A DNA stretch of 64,000 bases from Coturnix japonica (GCF_001577835.2 NC_029536.1:2046001-2110000); one strand, 5' to 3'; counted from the stretch's first letter, positions 1 to 22,800 are shown. Notes: generated by a model from the sequence alone, not told the origin. Numbers and translations: made by a program.

Positions 1-3000
1 TAATTAGCCCTTGCTCTAAGCTGATTGACTGTGAATGGGAGGCATGGGGAGGGGGCAGGCAGGTGGTCCCTAGAGGTCGGCAGACTTCCTTCGCCTGGTG
101 CTCCTTGCTTTGACTGGAGCCAACGGCAGAGCTTTGCTGCTTCCCAAAAAGGAGTAGGAGGGGTAAAGGAGAAAGGGCTGAATAAGAAATCCCTCCTTTC
201 CTGCCAGCCCACGGTGCTTAGCAGAGATGCTGCTCTAGAGAGCGAACGGGAGAGAGGACAGGACGCAGCTGCTCCCTGCAGAGCTTCCCTTGCAGCTGGC
301 ATCATGAAGATTTTCGGCAGGCTTGAATACCTCCTGGTAAGGAGACTCCTGCAGCCTTGGTTTGACTTGGGGAGAAAGTTCAGGGGGCACTTTTCCCTTG
401 GAGGGGGTGCAAGGAGTGTGTCTGTAGGGCTGTGCATACAACCCAAGTGCACGTACAGGTTTATTACTGCAGGAGAGCAAATGTGCTTGGTTCTGTCCGT
501 GGGATGGAAAAGGGTAGGGTATAGATCTCTAAGCATCACCTGCTGGCACACTGCGGAGCTTGGGGGGTGTTTGTTTGGTATTAGGAGATTCAAGAAACAA
601 AGGGTCTGTAGATGGAGGTTTGGCTGTAATGAGTGAAAACTGACTGTAAAGAATGGGAATGTAGGTGGGAGAGCTCTCATCCGAATACCATCTGCTTTGG
701 AGGATGGATGTTTTGGGTCATACACCGTATATACAGAAGGTAGAAACAACCAGATAGGGAAAGGCTTGAAATATATTCAGGCACTAGAAGAGAACAGAAT
801 GTGCGTGCACCAGTGTTTGTGTGGAAGGGGGTGTGTGCATCCTTAAGGGCTGTGAATATTCCTCTCTGTTCTGCTTTCCTTGGAATCAGGGCTGAGCAAT
901 CACACAGCTTCCCATTTGGCTCAGGAGAAGTTCTGTTCTGTGCATGGATGTACATAATGTAATTGTTAAATAGTGAGCATCCTTTCTTACCTAACAACAG
1001 CAGAAAGGGCTCTTTTGGATAAAGCCTTTATTTTCTATGGAGCATTTGTCACATGCTGTGATTTTATTTCAGTTAATACCATGTAGGATACCACCAGGTG
1101 GGAAGAAATGAAACCTTCCTATTTCAGGGAGCAGCTCGTAGGCAGGGCTGCTTACTTAGAAAACACTCCCCTGCCAAAAGCATCTGGGGAGGTGGGGGAC
1201 GGCTTCCCTCTTCACATTAAGTCTGTGATGCTGGAGATGTATTGAATTTCAGCCATTTCCCATGCACGAAGTGCTGCTCTCATGGGAGAGAGTGGAAGAG
1301 CTTGGCTAGGTCTGCAGCACCAGCATCCCTATGCATCCCCCCCTTATGGATGGGGGAGTTGGTAGTGGAGAGGACTGAGAAGCAGCTTTGAAACAGTGTT
1401 ATTTTCTTTCCCTGATCTTGTGTCTGTGCCTGCATGTGCTGGGTTTTTTGCCTTCCATTTCCTGGTTTAAGTGTCCCTGTGATGTCCTTTTTCGAGTCCC
1501 TCTGGATGCGTCCCTTGGGATTTGTTATTTCAGTGCTGTTTCAGCAGCAGTCAGCATGCTCCCATGGAAACCAGCGTGGCATCACTTCTAACACATCAGC
1601 TCCCAGGCAGCCTTGTTTATAAGCTCAGGCTGAGGGGATGGGGAGGGGATGTTGGACCCGGAGTGATTCACTGGAAGGAGATGATAGCAGAGATCTGGCT
1701 TCTTATTATTGAAGACAATGGGTTTCTTTCACCACTGTGTGATCCAGTGTGTCCCTGCTGTCTGTAATCGTGATTGTGTTGCAGCTGAAACCATTCAGAT
1801 CTGAATCCTAGGAAGGCTTTTCTGTGCTGAGCATTTATTTTTCGTGTTGCAGAGGCTATGAGGTCTTCAATGCGGACTTAATAAATCAGTCCGAAGTCAT
1901 TCAGAGCAGGCAGAGAAATGATGGGAAGAAATAGGGTGCGTTAAAGCCTCATGCATAGCAGGAAATGGGGAAAGAGGGCCCAAGAGAAAGCATACCTGTG
2001 TGCTCTTATTCTGCTTTCTCAGGCCTTGTGAAGTGGAAGCAAGCTACTTTAGGTGTTGTGTAATGGGGAGAAGTTCCTATTCCTTCGCTCCACCTGCAGC
2101 CAGGCAGCCCCTGCTGTGTTTGTGCCTTGCAAGCAGGGCTATAACAGACTTTCTGATGTGTTTGGCTCAGCCAGGACTCTGACTTATTTCCCAGAACTAA
2201 CAGGATTAAAATCTTTTTGTGTCAATGAATAGAGCAGACTTTGGGCCATTTAATGGCAGCTCTGCCTGTTAAGGGGATTCATTGTCACATCTGTCTGTGT
2301 TCAGCTATGGCTGCAGCACCGTGCTGTTTCAACACCACTGCGAGGATGATCTTAGCTTTCTAAGCTGGCTTCCAGCTGGAGTCCAAATATGTGCATGTGA
2401 GGTATCAACAGATATTCTGGTGAGTCCTCTTTTCAATGGCTGTGCTAAGAAAGTTCTCTGTATGAGCCCAGGAATGTGTCATTGGAGCCCATAGTTGAAG
2501 CTCATTCTGATGTGCTGGATGGAACTCTGACAATTACAGTTGAGCTTGGCTGAGTGATGGGTATCTGAAACCATCCCGAGTCCAGCCATGGTTTTACCTT
2601 TCAGCTCCATGAGCCATTTTTGTACCTTTTCTCTTCAGCCTTTGAAAAGGAGAAATGACATCAATCAGGGGATAAACTCTGGATTGTTTTTTCCCCTCCC
2701 TTCTGCATTTGGGCTGTCCTTCAGCATAGTGTTATAGCAATGACCTGATGTGCTTCCCAGTGTGATGTGATGGAATGGAGCAAGCTGCCCCTTAGGATCA
2801 GACTGGGAGGTGCCCAGGATAAGAGGCTGATTGCTCCTTACCCTTCAGCTCTCCCCTGGTTTCAGCCTGCTTTACAAATCCAGCTTAGGGTCTGCTGGGC
2901 ATATCCTGTCCTCCAGCAGCTCTGTTGACAGCAGTGGCCTTGCTTTGGAATTACACAGGCAGAAATATAAGTTAAAGGCACACCTGGCTCCACTCCCCTG

Positions 3001-4743
3001 ACTTCCAGTGGATTTACTCTGACGCACGTGGCCCATCTGTTCCTCCTGCTCCCATCAGCAGTACATCCTCCTTACCCTCCTGCCCTGTGATTAGATGAGG
3101 ACAACTGGAATCACATGATTAAATTCAGATCCTCCCCTCTGTTTTGTACCCGTTGCACACAGTGTCATTTGCTAAGGTGCCCTTGGAAGGGTTTTATCTT
3201 ATACAGTGTGCTTCTAAGCACACTTTTGTACATCTGCGTGGTTTATAGAATAGAGCAGATTCTCATCCCATTGATAGGGGTCTTACATGGGAGCAGCTCT
3301 GCAAAAATCACAGGGTTCAATGGTTATAAGTTAGAGGCTGTGGATGCCCCATCCCTGGATGCATTCAAGGCCAGGCTGGATGTGGCAGCCTGGTTTGCTG
3401 GTTGCACATGGCAGGGGGTTGGAACCAGATGATCATTGTGGTCCTTTTCAACCCAGGCCATTCTATGATATATAGAGGAAAACTTCCTCTAGCCTTTGTT
3501 TTCAATATGTACACAAAAGACATCTGCAGAAGAGACCCCCCTTTCCACCCCCTTCCCCCCCCTGCCCTGTGGGATTTACCCTCTTACAGCATGAAAATAT
3601 GGGGCTGAGCAGACCTCATTTAATTGTGTGCCTTACAGCAAAGTTTCTAGTGCATAATTGGGCATCATGCTGTTTTTCCAAGGGATGACTCAGTCCTGTC
3701 CCATTATATCTCCTCCTTCTGTATCAGTATTCTTCTGATTCTGACACCTCCCAGGCAAGCTGGCATCTCTGAACATGAAAATAACTCATCTTAATGAGAG
3801 TGAAGTGCACATTGCCTGGCAACGCAGCATCGTGAGGGTCTTCATTTGCTGAGCTGGGGAAGGCACTGAAGTTAATGGGGCTGCTTTTCACTGTGCTGTG
3901 CTGGGTCTTTGAACTGGGCTGTGCAGGGGAAGATATTTGCTCTCAAGAGGGAGGTGTGAGTGGGATGCACATAGGAGAAATGTACCTCAGTTTCTCAGGT
4001 TGGGGGCAGTGGTTTAAGTTTGCTGACCTAGATTCTCTGGAGAAGGAGGCAGATATTGCCCAGGGAGAAGAATCCCATGTTGTGCAGGAGCAGCTGCTAT
4101 TCTCTCTGCTCCGTGTCTTGCTCACCAGCTGTCAGAATCCATGAGATCTATCTGGTGAATCAGTGCCAAACCTGACAAATTAGATCTGACTTGTAGCATA
4201 GCGTAGAGAACCGTGTGAGTGCAAATTGGAGGTGGCAGATGATGATAGGTAATGAAAATGGAATTGAGAAGTCTTGCTTCCCCTCTGGAAACTTTCATGC
4301 CTGTTTTCCTTGTGCAAGGATGGGCTTTGCTCTGGCTCTGGCCCTTTGCAGGAGAGTCAGCACTGCTGCCTTGTGTGGCCAATGAAAAGCACCTCCATCC
4401 CTATGCTTTGCGCTGCAGACTGCCCCAGATATTGGCAACTTTGAATTCTCATAATAATGAGCTACCTGCTTTTCTCCTTATCAGCTACCAGCGTGGGAAA
4501 CGCGGCATGTATAGCACATTCTCCACCAATAGGGATGGATGAGCTTGCTGCAATGTGGTTTGCTCCTGGCTGCTATTCATGGCTGCAGCCCACTCCAGCA
4601 AAGGAGCGTGCTGTGAGAGATAGCTCTGCCTGAACCTCATAATCTTGGCATAGGTGCTTTCTTCCTCTTTAAGCTTTTAATAGGGTCATCTCCATCTTGG
4701 GGGATGCAGCCGTGTTAGAGCATTGGTCTCTTTCTATCTGCAG
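1..4743 (+). other. ACAP3: ACAP3 intron (upstream exons not found)
   Basis: I searched this stretch for the end of the BAR domain (the family has a Lys/Arg/Glu-rich helix just before DFSYD) and saw no exon with plausible splice ends. The stretch therefore appears to be one intron of more than 4.7 kb that ends at the CAG acceptor before 4744. It contains one sense-oriented CR1 tail at about 3325-3470. The open frames here, including one at 25-636, have no recognisable protein similarity. Confidence 0.7.
3325..3470 (+). repeat. CR1 LINE 3' end fragment
   Basis: The segment reads as the 3' end of a bird CR1 non-LTR retrotransposon: a gaggctgtggatgcccca-like stretch, 'ttcaaggccaggctggatg', then 'ggtccttttcaaccca' and the terminal 'ttctatgat'. 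It is 5' truncated and diverged, as most genomic CR1 copies are, and lies in an ACAP3 intron in sense orientation. Confidence 0.9.
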
Positions 4744-13472
<8,729 letters not shown>

Positions 13473-16400
13473 TGAACACGTCCCTCACGCGTGGCGCCCT
13501 TTGCTGTCTTGAAGTGGGGGCTGGATTTCTGGAAGCCCCAAGAGCCCCATCCTTGGTATATTGGTGTTTCTTGCAGATTGGTCTGTTTTTGATGCCCGAG
13601 CGTATGGGTTGAAATGCACGCAGGAAGGAATGGGGTCTTTCTTCTTAGTGTGAAGTTCTCATACTTGACTACTGGATGGTTGATTTTTGTGTAGGAGACC
13701 CTTGGGGGCAAAACCACAGACCATGACGTGTGGATTTGAGTGTGTGAAAAGTATGGGAGATGAGTTTAGCATTAAATAAACAAACACAAAACAAAACAAA
13801 AAAAAAAGGAAAGAAGAAAAGGAAACCCTCTATCACCAGGAGAAGCCCAGCAACAATACGATCAGACGAAGCTGTCGTGTCTCTCCTTCAGTGCAGTCAC
13901 CGTGCACTGAATTCCTGTCTGAACTATTTGTTTGGAAGGGGTTCTGATGGGGAGGCCCAGCAGCCTGCTTTCTCCTGGGAGTCTGCAGCATCTGCTGGGG
14001 ACCAGTTTAGAATACTCAGATGTGACCTCCACGTTGGGAACGTGCTGTTTCTTGGGGTAGATACTTCGCTCCAGAAGGCAAAACAGAAGGGGTAGAATTG
14101 AGAGCGATGGCTGCCCACCTTACTTGCTCTCAGGACTATTACTAGCCACGCTCCCCTTTCTTTGGCCTTGGTGGTTAGCTGGTCAAAGCCATAGCTCACC
14201 TGCTTTCTGGACCAAGATGCAGTCTGCGCAGTGGTATGGAAGCAGCGATGCTAATCTTTTGAGGCTGGGAGAAGCTTGTCGCTGGCGATGGGCTTTTTCT
14301 GTCAGGGAAGAAAAGCCAAGTCCAACTCCCAGTGCCAAAACGGCTGCCTGCACGATGCCATTTGGTTTGGTTTGTTTCCTAGTCACCGGATTTCTGACTT
14401 TGCATCTCTGTGAAGGAGACTTCTACCTGCATGTGTATCCCTCTGTGCTCACCCAGCATGCTGAAGCATGTGAGTAGGGCATCTCAGCAGCTGGCCCAGC
14501 TGGACTCCTGAGTTTCCCAATTCCAGTGGCCAGCACGATCTTCTTTGTGATTTCTTTCCTTTCTGGTGTTATTCTTTGCTGGAGTGGGAATGTGTTTTGA
14601 CTCGGAGCACTTTGTTGCTAATGTTTCTGGTCTGTGTTCTGGGAATCATGCTGCATTAGCTGTGCAGAGGTGCTGTTTCAAGTGGACATACAGAACACGT
14701 GTACCACTAGCAGACTGTCCTCTGGCTGGGAATTTGGATGCCAAGAGCCACTTCAACATGCCCTCAAACTGCTGTAGACATCAGTGTGTTTCAGGACTTG
14801 TGGGTTACAACCCACAGTTGATATTTAACCTGCCTGGGCACCTAGGCTGCTAGGTGTTGGGCCACAGTGCCTTACAGATAGTGCTGGGATCCTGAGGGGG
14901 GTCAGGATCTCATGAGGAACGCAGAATACCAGGCAGAGTTCCCCATCCTCCTGCATTACATCCGCAGTGATACACAATCGCTCTATCTTTCATCTGATAC
15001 CTTTGACTTCTTTCCTTCCTTTACAAGCTGGCTGCTCTCTTGCTGCAGCCCTTGGTGGGTTCAGTCCTTCCAGGTTTATTTCTAGGGGCACAGGTCTGTC
15101 CTCAGGAGAACAACCAGCTCTTCATTGAGACAGCACCCTCAGGGACTGAACCAGCTGCACTTCGCCTCCACCCATTTGTCTGAAGGTGGAAAAATCAAGA
15201 AGCTCAGGCTCTGGTAGTTGTCTTCTCAGTTCAAGGGTGAGTCCCTGCTTCCTTAGGAAAGTGTTAATCCACATTCTGCTTCAGACAGAGCAGTTTTCTG
15301 TATGTGATCTGTGGCTTGAAATTCATCTTTCTCTTGGGTCTTTTTCATTCCTGTTCCCTTTAGAGCTGGGAGATGCCCAGTGCCACAGCCCCAGCTGTGC
15401 TACGAACCTGAAACAGCCCTAGTGAACACACTGAGCCTGCTGCAGAATGGTGGCAAGGGGGAACCTGGCCCCACGGCCTCCCTTCCTTCCCTATATAATG
15501 AGCTTTGCCCCATCTGCTTCCATCACTCCAGCTGCTCTGAGTGCTTTGTACTCAGCCCACTGCTGCTGGATTTGGTCCCCATCAGACACCCTCCTTGTGA
15601 GCTGAGCCTGCTTGGTTTGCAGCCAGCCCTTCAGCAGGACTGTGCCCCATCAGCACCTCAATGCTCAGAGCAGGACAGGAACCAGCACTCAGTCAAAAAC
15701 TGCTTTTGCTGATGGAGTTAGGAACCGAGAGACCTCAAATTAACTCTCTTCAATCCCATCTTATGCTGATGTGCATCAGTTGAGTTGTCAGAGCTGATGT
15801 GGTTGAGCTCTTTTCTTGAAGGAGAAGACCATGCTGCCATCTTTCAGGGTACTTCAGAGATGCTAAAAGCAGAATCCACCTTTCAGCACCACAATCCTGC
15901 TCTGTAAATGGATTCCAGCACAGTTATCATCTAGCAACGTTTTTCACCCACACGACGACTTAAAACCAACCCCAATTGGTTTTCCAGCTCTTGATTAGAA
16001 GTTAGGGCCGACCTTTCTGTGAGCCAACAAGGAACTGGAGATGTGGCTTCCATTTCTTTGGGTCATTTTATTTCACAGTCAGCATTAGGTGACTCATAAG
16101 AACAACACAAATAATCATGTACAGGTAGGTCCAATGAAGCTCAGACTCACTGCTGAACTACATGAAGTTGAAGCATATTGTAAATACCGATGCAAAAAGC
16201 AGTGTCTTGCAAGACAATTTATTTAACATGTATTGGTACTTTATTTAGATTCAATGTATAAAGCGACTTTGTGCACTTTTCCTACATACAGTATTGGGGG
16301 GGGGGAGGGAGAGGGGTTGATTTATGTTCTTTTGTTATGGGTTTTGTGCTGTCTTTTTATTTTTTAATCAGTGAAATTGTTAAGTATTTAATTTATTATT

Positions 16401-18260
16401 GCTGTGCCCAGAGGACTAGTGCAATTTTGATTCAATACAGGTTGGCTGTATTTAACGTCAGGATCTTTTTTTTTTTGTAGCAGTGTTAGGGAATATGTTT
16501 CAAAACCTGCCTTTTTTTCCCCCTACCGTTTTCCTTTCCCCCCCTTCCCTTTCTATTTTCATTATACAGATGGCGAGGCACGAAACGCCTTTAGTTTGTA
16601 ATATAACCAAACACTTCAGTGCATCCTGTGGTTTCTAAAACAAAAACAAAGGTTCTCCAGGAAAATCATGTTAAGGAGGCACTTCTCAATGTTTACTGTG
16701 TTCATTTGCTTTCTTGGATTGGGGTTTGTATGTATGTGTGTGCCTGGATGCGTGGAGTGGGGATGTAGTACAAAACAGGTTTGTTTTCAGCAAGATAAAT
16801 GGCCAGCCAGGCTTGACGTGACCTCGTTTCATTTAGATCCAAGTCCAGCTCTGTTTGTGTTGTACAATCATATTTGAAGTATTTAATGCCAAAACTTCTT
16901 ATTGTTTTTCCTTTAATCTCAAAGAGTGCGTTCAGTATCTCTATGACATTGATTTGCAACCACACTTAACATGAGAAGCTTTGCCTTTGTCTAGAAAGCA
17001 ACATGCCAGGCGTTCTCCAAACACAAATGGACCAGAACCTTCAGATTCTGTCATCTCCTGTGTTTGCATTAACATTGATACACCTGTACCAGCTTCTGAG
17101 TCGACCCGAACCCTTTAAACAGGTGCCTGGAAGCAAAGATTAAGGTTTCAGTTTTCACATGGGACAGCTTCAAGTTGCTGGCGAGTTGAAATGATCCCCT
17201 TTGTGATCCCATGTGTCATCTGGGGCTGCCTCAGGTGTTCTTTGATATCTCTGTAATATGCAGTTCCTCAGTCTCAAGGCTAAAGATGGAACTGGAAAAA
17301 CTAATGTTCTTAAAGGGGCAAAAATGATTTGCTGTCGGCATAAAACAGATCAGTAACATCTCAGAATAGCCCAAGGGGCTGCTATTATGCAAAAGTACAA
17401 CGTGACCTCCTAAATTAAATGCACTGATATGTGGTTGTACAGTGGCTTAATGCAGCTGCTGGGCTGCCTTTGTCCCACCTCTGGCACTCACTGCCCGAGC
17501 ATTATTGCTTTCAACCAAAGACAAAACCAGAATGAACGGCTTCAATGTGACGCTTCAACCATAGGTTTGCTGATGACAAACATTGTATGTGTGTGTGTAT
17601 GAGAGAGAGAGAGCATTTGGTGCTGTTATATGGAGGAGAGGTGGGGAAGGAGGGATGGAGCAGGAGGAAAAGGAGAGTGGGAGTGTGTGAGAATGCCTTG
17701 GGTTGGTTTTTCCTTTGAGAATCCCCAAATATAGAGTGCTGTTTCCATAGGGATACGATTCATATCGCAGCTTCCTCTGCCTTGGAGGGAAGTCGGGCTG
17801 GGATGCAGCTTCTGGGAGCTGCACACCTGATATTAGTGGGATGACAGGAGGGTTATGGGGAGCAAGAGGGGGGTGGGAGCACATTGAGTGTGGATTCCCC
17901 ATCCTGGATGAAAGCAGCCCTGGCTGTGGCTGAGCTCATCCAGCCTCTTAGTGCCCAAAGCTCCTTCTAAGCTTCACTCCAGGGCTGGCACTTGCTGTAA
18001 ATACTTCTCACCTATTAACCCCTCACTTGCCTGCTGCCACTACCACTTTGGACCACGTTTTTTAATCCCCCCCCCCACACCCTCTTTCTCTACACAGCCT
18101 GTTCCGACTGTAACTATGGAACCAGATATTCTGTATGTTATTATCTTTGTACCATTTTAAAGCTGTTGCTGTGCTGTCTGCCTTTTTCCCCCCCCATAAC
18201 CCCGCTCCTTTCTCTTCTATTGTCTCTTGAAACACTGTTAATAAAAACCTAGATGAACCC
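13473..18260 (+). other. ACAP3: Probable long ACAP3 3' UTR with proximal and distal poly(A) signals
   Basis: After the ACAP3 stop there is no further gene until SCNN1D on the other strand. A proximal site is suggested by ATTAAATAAA at 13771-13780, followed by an A-rich run. A distal AATAAA at 18240-18245 is followed by a T/G-rich stretch, as in a true cleavage site. Two perfect Pumilio elements (TGTAAATA) lie at 16179-16186 and 17996-18003. A G10 run is at 16296-16305 and a (GT)n(GA)n microsatellite at 17585-17614. The 3' UTR reading is inference; the extent of the long form is uncertain. Confidence 0.55.
17585..17614. repeat. (GT)n(GA)n microsatellite
   Basis: A short compound dinucleotide run of GT repeats passing directly into GA repeats lies within the presumed ACAP3 3' UTR. 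Confidence 0.9.
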
Positions 18261-19130
18261 CTCCCCTCCCTCTTTGGCTTTATTTATTCACCTGGGTTTT
18301 CTTGCCTTGTTGCCTGTATTAACTGGATCTGCAACCCTATTATACACTGAGACACCCCAATGACCTTCCATTGCTTTTCAGTGTGCCCTAAAAGCCCCCC
18401 AAACCCACTCAGTGTACTCAGGGCATCCTAATTGGCTCCCAGAGCTCATCAGTGTGCTTTGGGATGGCCCAGATGCTTCCCAATGTGCCCCTATGGCCTC
18501 CCAGGACCCCAAAGGGAGCCTTAAGGCAGCTGCAGCTCTGCAGGTGAATACCTGGGATCTTTATCTCTTCCCCGGTGGCTACGTGGGTTCATCTCCAGGT
18601 GAAAACCAGCTCAGTCTGCAGCAGAAGTTGTCCTGGAACACGGAGAAGTGAATGTCCAGCACAGAGGGGATGCATTGCCCAATTAACTCTGAAATTAAAG
18701 CGTCATTCTGCAACCAAGGGAGGTTTTGTCCCGGAGCAGCAGCCGAACCCTTTGCCTTCAAGCTGTGCTGTGAGCCAGGCCCTAATAGGGCAGGTAGCCC
18801 AAGGGTGACATCACAGCACCAAGGTCTGACCTTAATGAAGAATCTACACGGCTGATTATTGCTCAACTGCAGCAGACGATGGGAATGTTCTGTCATACAG
18901 AGGCAGCTGCTGATCTGACAACTACCCCACACCCTTTTAGAAGGCTCCTCCAAGCTGTCTTCAGGCTGGAAGCTGCTGCTTGTGCTTGTGCTGCCTCCGA
19001 ACCACTGCTTGGTGCTACTAAAGGCAGCACGAGCAGATGGGGAGCAGGTTTGCTTTTCCCTTTTAGTGTCTCTACAGTAATAAACCCCAATATTGGGTGG
19101 AAGCAAAACCAAAGCAAACTCAATTTGCAG
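18261..19130. other. Spacer between the convergent ends of ACAP3 and SCNN1D
   Basis: This stretch of about 870 bases lies between the distal ACAP3 poly(A) signal on the plus strand and the SCNN1D poly(A) signal on the minus strand. I see no repeat and no protein I recognise; a 177-codon minus-strand frame here looks like chance. Confidence 0.6.
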
Positions 19131-19153
19131 CCGTGCTCTGCGGCTCAGAGCGT

Positions 19154-19853
19154 TTTATTATGACAAAAATAAGTTAGAAAACAAAGCTCGGAGCTTTCTT
19201 CACAATGCAGGAAGTCATCACAATTATAACAGAGTAAAACCTACGCCATCAGAAATAAATAGGTTGGTTTATGTACACGTAAGTCACTGTCAAATATTAA
19301 CATTAAAGCACGTCTATAAATGGGCTGCAGGAAAAACGCAGCGCTGTGTTCATCTCAGTTGCTTCTTCTGTGGCAGAGAAAAGTGACCAGCCCTATTTCA
19401 ATCCATTCCTCCGAGACAGCGAGTCCCACTTGAAATAACCAGGGCTGAAGCATTTTGTGCCTGGTCCTCTATGTGATAAGCAAAGGACAGAGCTGTGATC
19501 GGAGCAGCTTATGTCAAATCATCATCCCTGACCATGGGGTGTGTGCACTCCTTTCCTCATGTTGATGTCCCCCCTTTGGTGGTGGGCTGACTTCTCTCTG
19601 CACATGAAATGCACTTGGCCTGTGTGACACCACGGGGTGGTTTTCCTTGCGAGGGTTTCTAAGTGAAAAGCTGCGAATAGGTTTTCAGGAGGGCTGTGTA
19701 CAGCGCTCACATCCCTGGGTTATTCATTAGGAACAGAGGGATTCGGCGTGATGCCTGTGCTCAGGATGCAGCCCTTATGATGGCTCTGTGCCTCACGTTC
19801 TTAACCATTTAGTTCTGTACCCGAATTGCTGCTCTTCATGTACCTGAATCCAT
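19154..19853 (-). other. SCNN1D: SCNN1D 3' UTR and poly(A) signal
   Basis: The sequence after the TGA (complement of 19854-19856) runs without another gene to an AATAAA read on the minus strand at 19154-19159. Cleavage would be expected 10-30 bases beyond, about 19125-19145. Confidence 0.6.
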
Positions 19854-22800
19854 TCAGCACCACGTCTGGGCAGTGCTCAGGTATTGCCTTGCTGGATGCT
19901 GGGCAGGATGTGGGTCACTGCTGTTGGCTGCAGCCATGTGCAGTCCTGAAGTGTGGCCATGGGCAGGAGCAATGTCCTTCCCAGCCTCCTGCACAACACG
20001 GTAGCTTTCTAGGGTCAGACTCACACTAGGGATGGAGGGGGTGTGGGCTACTTTTAGTGTCTTCGACCTGAACCTTTGGTAGCAGAAGAGGAGAGACAAC
20101 ACCAACGTATCTATGAGCAGCTCTAACATTTCCACTACAGACAGCACCGAGGACCCAAACCAGAGGCTCCATTGGCTTCCCATGCTGGACAGAAGCAGAT
20201 TATCCTGTGGAACAAATCAAAGGACAAAATCATTGCATACAGCCAGCAGGTCTATTAGCTGTTCATCATCTGGGGACTAATTGCCTGTGTCTATGTAAAC
20301 TATGGCATTTAGAAGCTTATCCCTAAGGAAGAATAATTCCAGCCCACCCTGGGGGATAGTCCTCCCTCTGACCACACACAGCACATTGTAATTAATGAGA
20401 GCTGATCTAGAACAAGCCTTACCGAGAGCAAAGGAGACTCATTCACAGACTGGTAGTTCAGCTGCTTGTAGTAGATGGTCACCTTGGCAATATCCTTCCT
20501 GCATTGGAGGAAAGGAACAGTCAGTGAGGCCTTTTTGTCTTGATTATACACACTTAATGCTCAGCAATAGGGCCCCCTCCATTTCTAGTGTAACCTTTAC
20601 ACGTTCTACAAAGACAAAGTCAATCCACAGTTCAAGAGCTGTAATTTTTCTTGGTCACTAACCTGTTGCTTGTAGAATTATATCCATTCTGATGCCTTAG
20701 AGCTTGGCGGATCCAGTCCTGCAGCACATACACGCATGTTACTGACAATCCTGTCTCTTGAGTTTCAGTATGTTTAATACTTTACATAGGCCACCTCTTG
20801 ACTCACAGTGCTTCCCATTGCAAGACCTCAGACACAGTGACATGTGAGTTACTACACCACAACACCCGCTGAAAGCAGAAAGTTATTAATGCCATTTAGT
20901 AGGTGGGAACTCAGGCAGTGACTTGTTTTGGGTCACAAGGAGGTTTGGATTAGAGCTGGAACAGAATGTGCCACTCCAGAATCTCAGTCTGGCATCTCAG
21001 CTATGGAGTCCTTCCCCTGTGCTCAAGTTTGGGACCAGTTTGCTTTATTTGCCTTTGGTTTTCAATGTTCCCATAGCTACATGGATACAGTCCCACCTCT
21101 AAACCCCACAGTTGTCTGTATGGATTACCTGAGACTTCCTCGATGGCCATTTGGCTGTCCCAGCAGACACCTTGTAGAGTGACTCCCTGTTAGGACAAAA
21201 ACAGAGACTACAATCACTTTGACTCTTGGTTTGTTGTTCGGAAGCAAGACACATCCCTGCTCACTGCAGGGCAGTTGGACTAGATGACCTTTAAGGCTCC
21301 TTTCCTCAAGCCACTCCATGATTCTGTGATACTTGGCTTTCAAAGCATCTCCTTCCATTTTGAAAGCTGATATTGATCGTGCTCCATTTCCATGACCTAC
21401 CTGCAAGGCTTGGGGCACTGATCAAAGCAATTCAGGTGGTGGTTCCTGAGCCTGCTGTACAGCTGGTAAAAGCAGTGGCCTGGGGGACGAGAAATACACT
21501 CAGGGAATGGAAGGTGAACAAATGGGACACTCCTCAAACCTCTGCCCTATGACGTGTTGATGAGGACAGGACAGCATGTTTTCCCTTACCCCACGCAGGC
21601 TGCTTGTTGTAGTTGCAGTACTCAGCCCCGGGAGGCAGTGGGTAGTAGTAATACCCACAGCCACATTTTTGAACCATTATGTGCTGAAAGCAGGAATGCA
21701 GACAAGCCTGTAAAAAAGAATAAGACACAAAAGAATGGATAAGGCATCAGTTCTCCAGTGCTCGGAGAGTAAAAGCTCTCTGGAGAGTAAGGAATGAATT
21801 GAATACATGGGCACCTCAACCAGCCACAGTGACAATACCTGCAGGGTGTAGGAGTTGTAGAGGAGTTTAACTTTCACATCCCTGCCGTCTGTTGTGCATT
21901 TCCCATAATTGCCACCCAGGCGATTCACCTCGTCCTGTGGACACAGAAGAAAGGCCTGAGTGATTAGCAGCCTTAATTGGTGGCCATAGCCATCACTATG
22001 TAAACTTGTCTGGATGGAGCGCCACACAAAGGACAGGAAGGACAGAAATATATACATGCTTTGCTAACAACACAGAGTTCAGCTCCTCATATCTTTATGC
22101 CATCAGAAGGAAAAGACAGCAGCCAAACCTGCTGGATGCCAATGGTGGTGGCAATGCCTGGTCGGATGTCAAAGCCTTCATGCTCAAGGAACGGCGTCTG
22201 GTTGTGGTTGTGTATCATCACTTTCACACCTGCTACTGTAGACAGGAGTGGGATGTGATCCTTCTGTTCTGCTCTCAGGATAAGGGAAAGTCCTGCAAGA
22301 CAAAAAAGAAGGAAGCTTAACACAACTTATTTGGGGTTAAAGTAGGAATGTCATCGTGTCTTGAACTCTCAGCACTGATGGAACTGCTCTCCTAGCTCAC
22401 AGAAGAGTCATTGATGTTCCATAGACAGGAATGGCCAGGTAACCACTGCACGTCTCCTTCACCCTTTGCCAAATAACATACCATAAGGAATTCCTGGTTT
22501 TGTTGCTGTCCAGAAGGAATCTGTTCCCTTGCTATTAAAAGTATAGCAGCTTCCAAAGACTGGGTGGTGAAAGTGAATGTAGTCACTGAAACAAAGACAG
22601 ATTCCAATCAGCTTTGCAAGATGTCAGGTGTGGGCTCAGTTTCAAACTCCCAACCCCTTGAGTTTTGCTGATATCCTCATCAATATCAAAGGCAGCAGAG
22701 TACCTGGGCCTGCAGGGCTCCCCATCGTACTGACAGGAGTAGACCATGTCTTCTATCTTCTCCTCGTGATCAGAAATGTTGATTATAACTGGCTGCTGGG

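Noticed and set aside
25-636. 203-codon open frame at the left edge of the window
   Set aside because: It has no recognisable domain, a biased Arg/Trp/Cys composition typical of chance frames, and lies in what should be an ACAP3 intron.
1853-1930. Possible ACAP3 exon after a TTGCAG acceptor
   Set aside because: The one open frame (GYEVFNADLINQ) does not resemble the end of the BAR domain, and it runs into a stop without a donor in the needed phase.
18579-19112. 177-codon minus-strand open frame between ACAP3 and SCNN1D
   Set aside because: No family similarity, no splice logic, and it lies in the spacer between two convergent genes.
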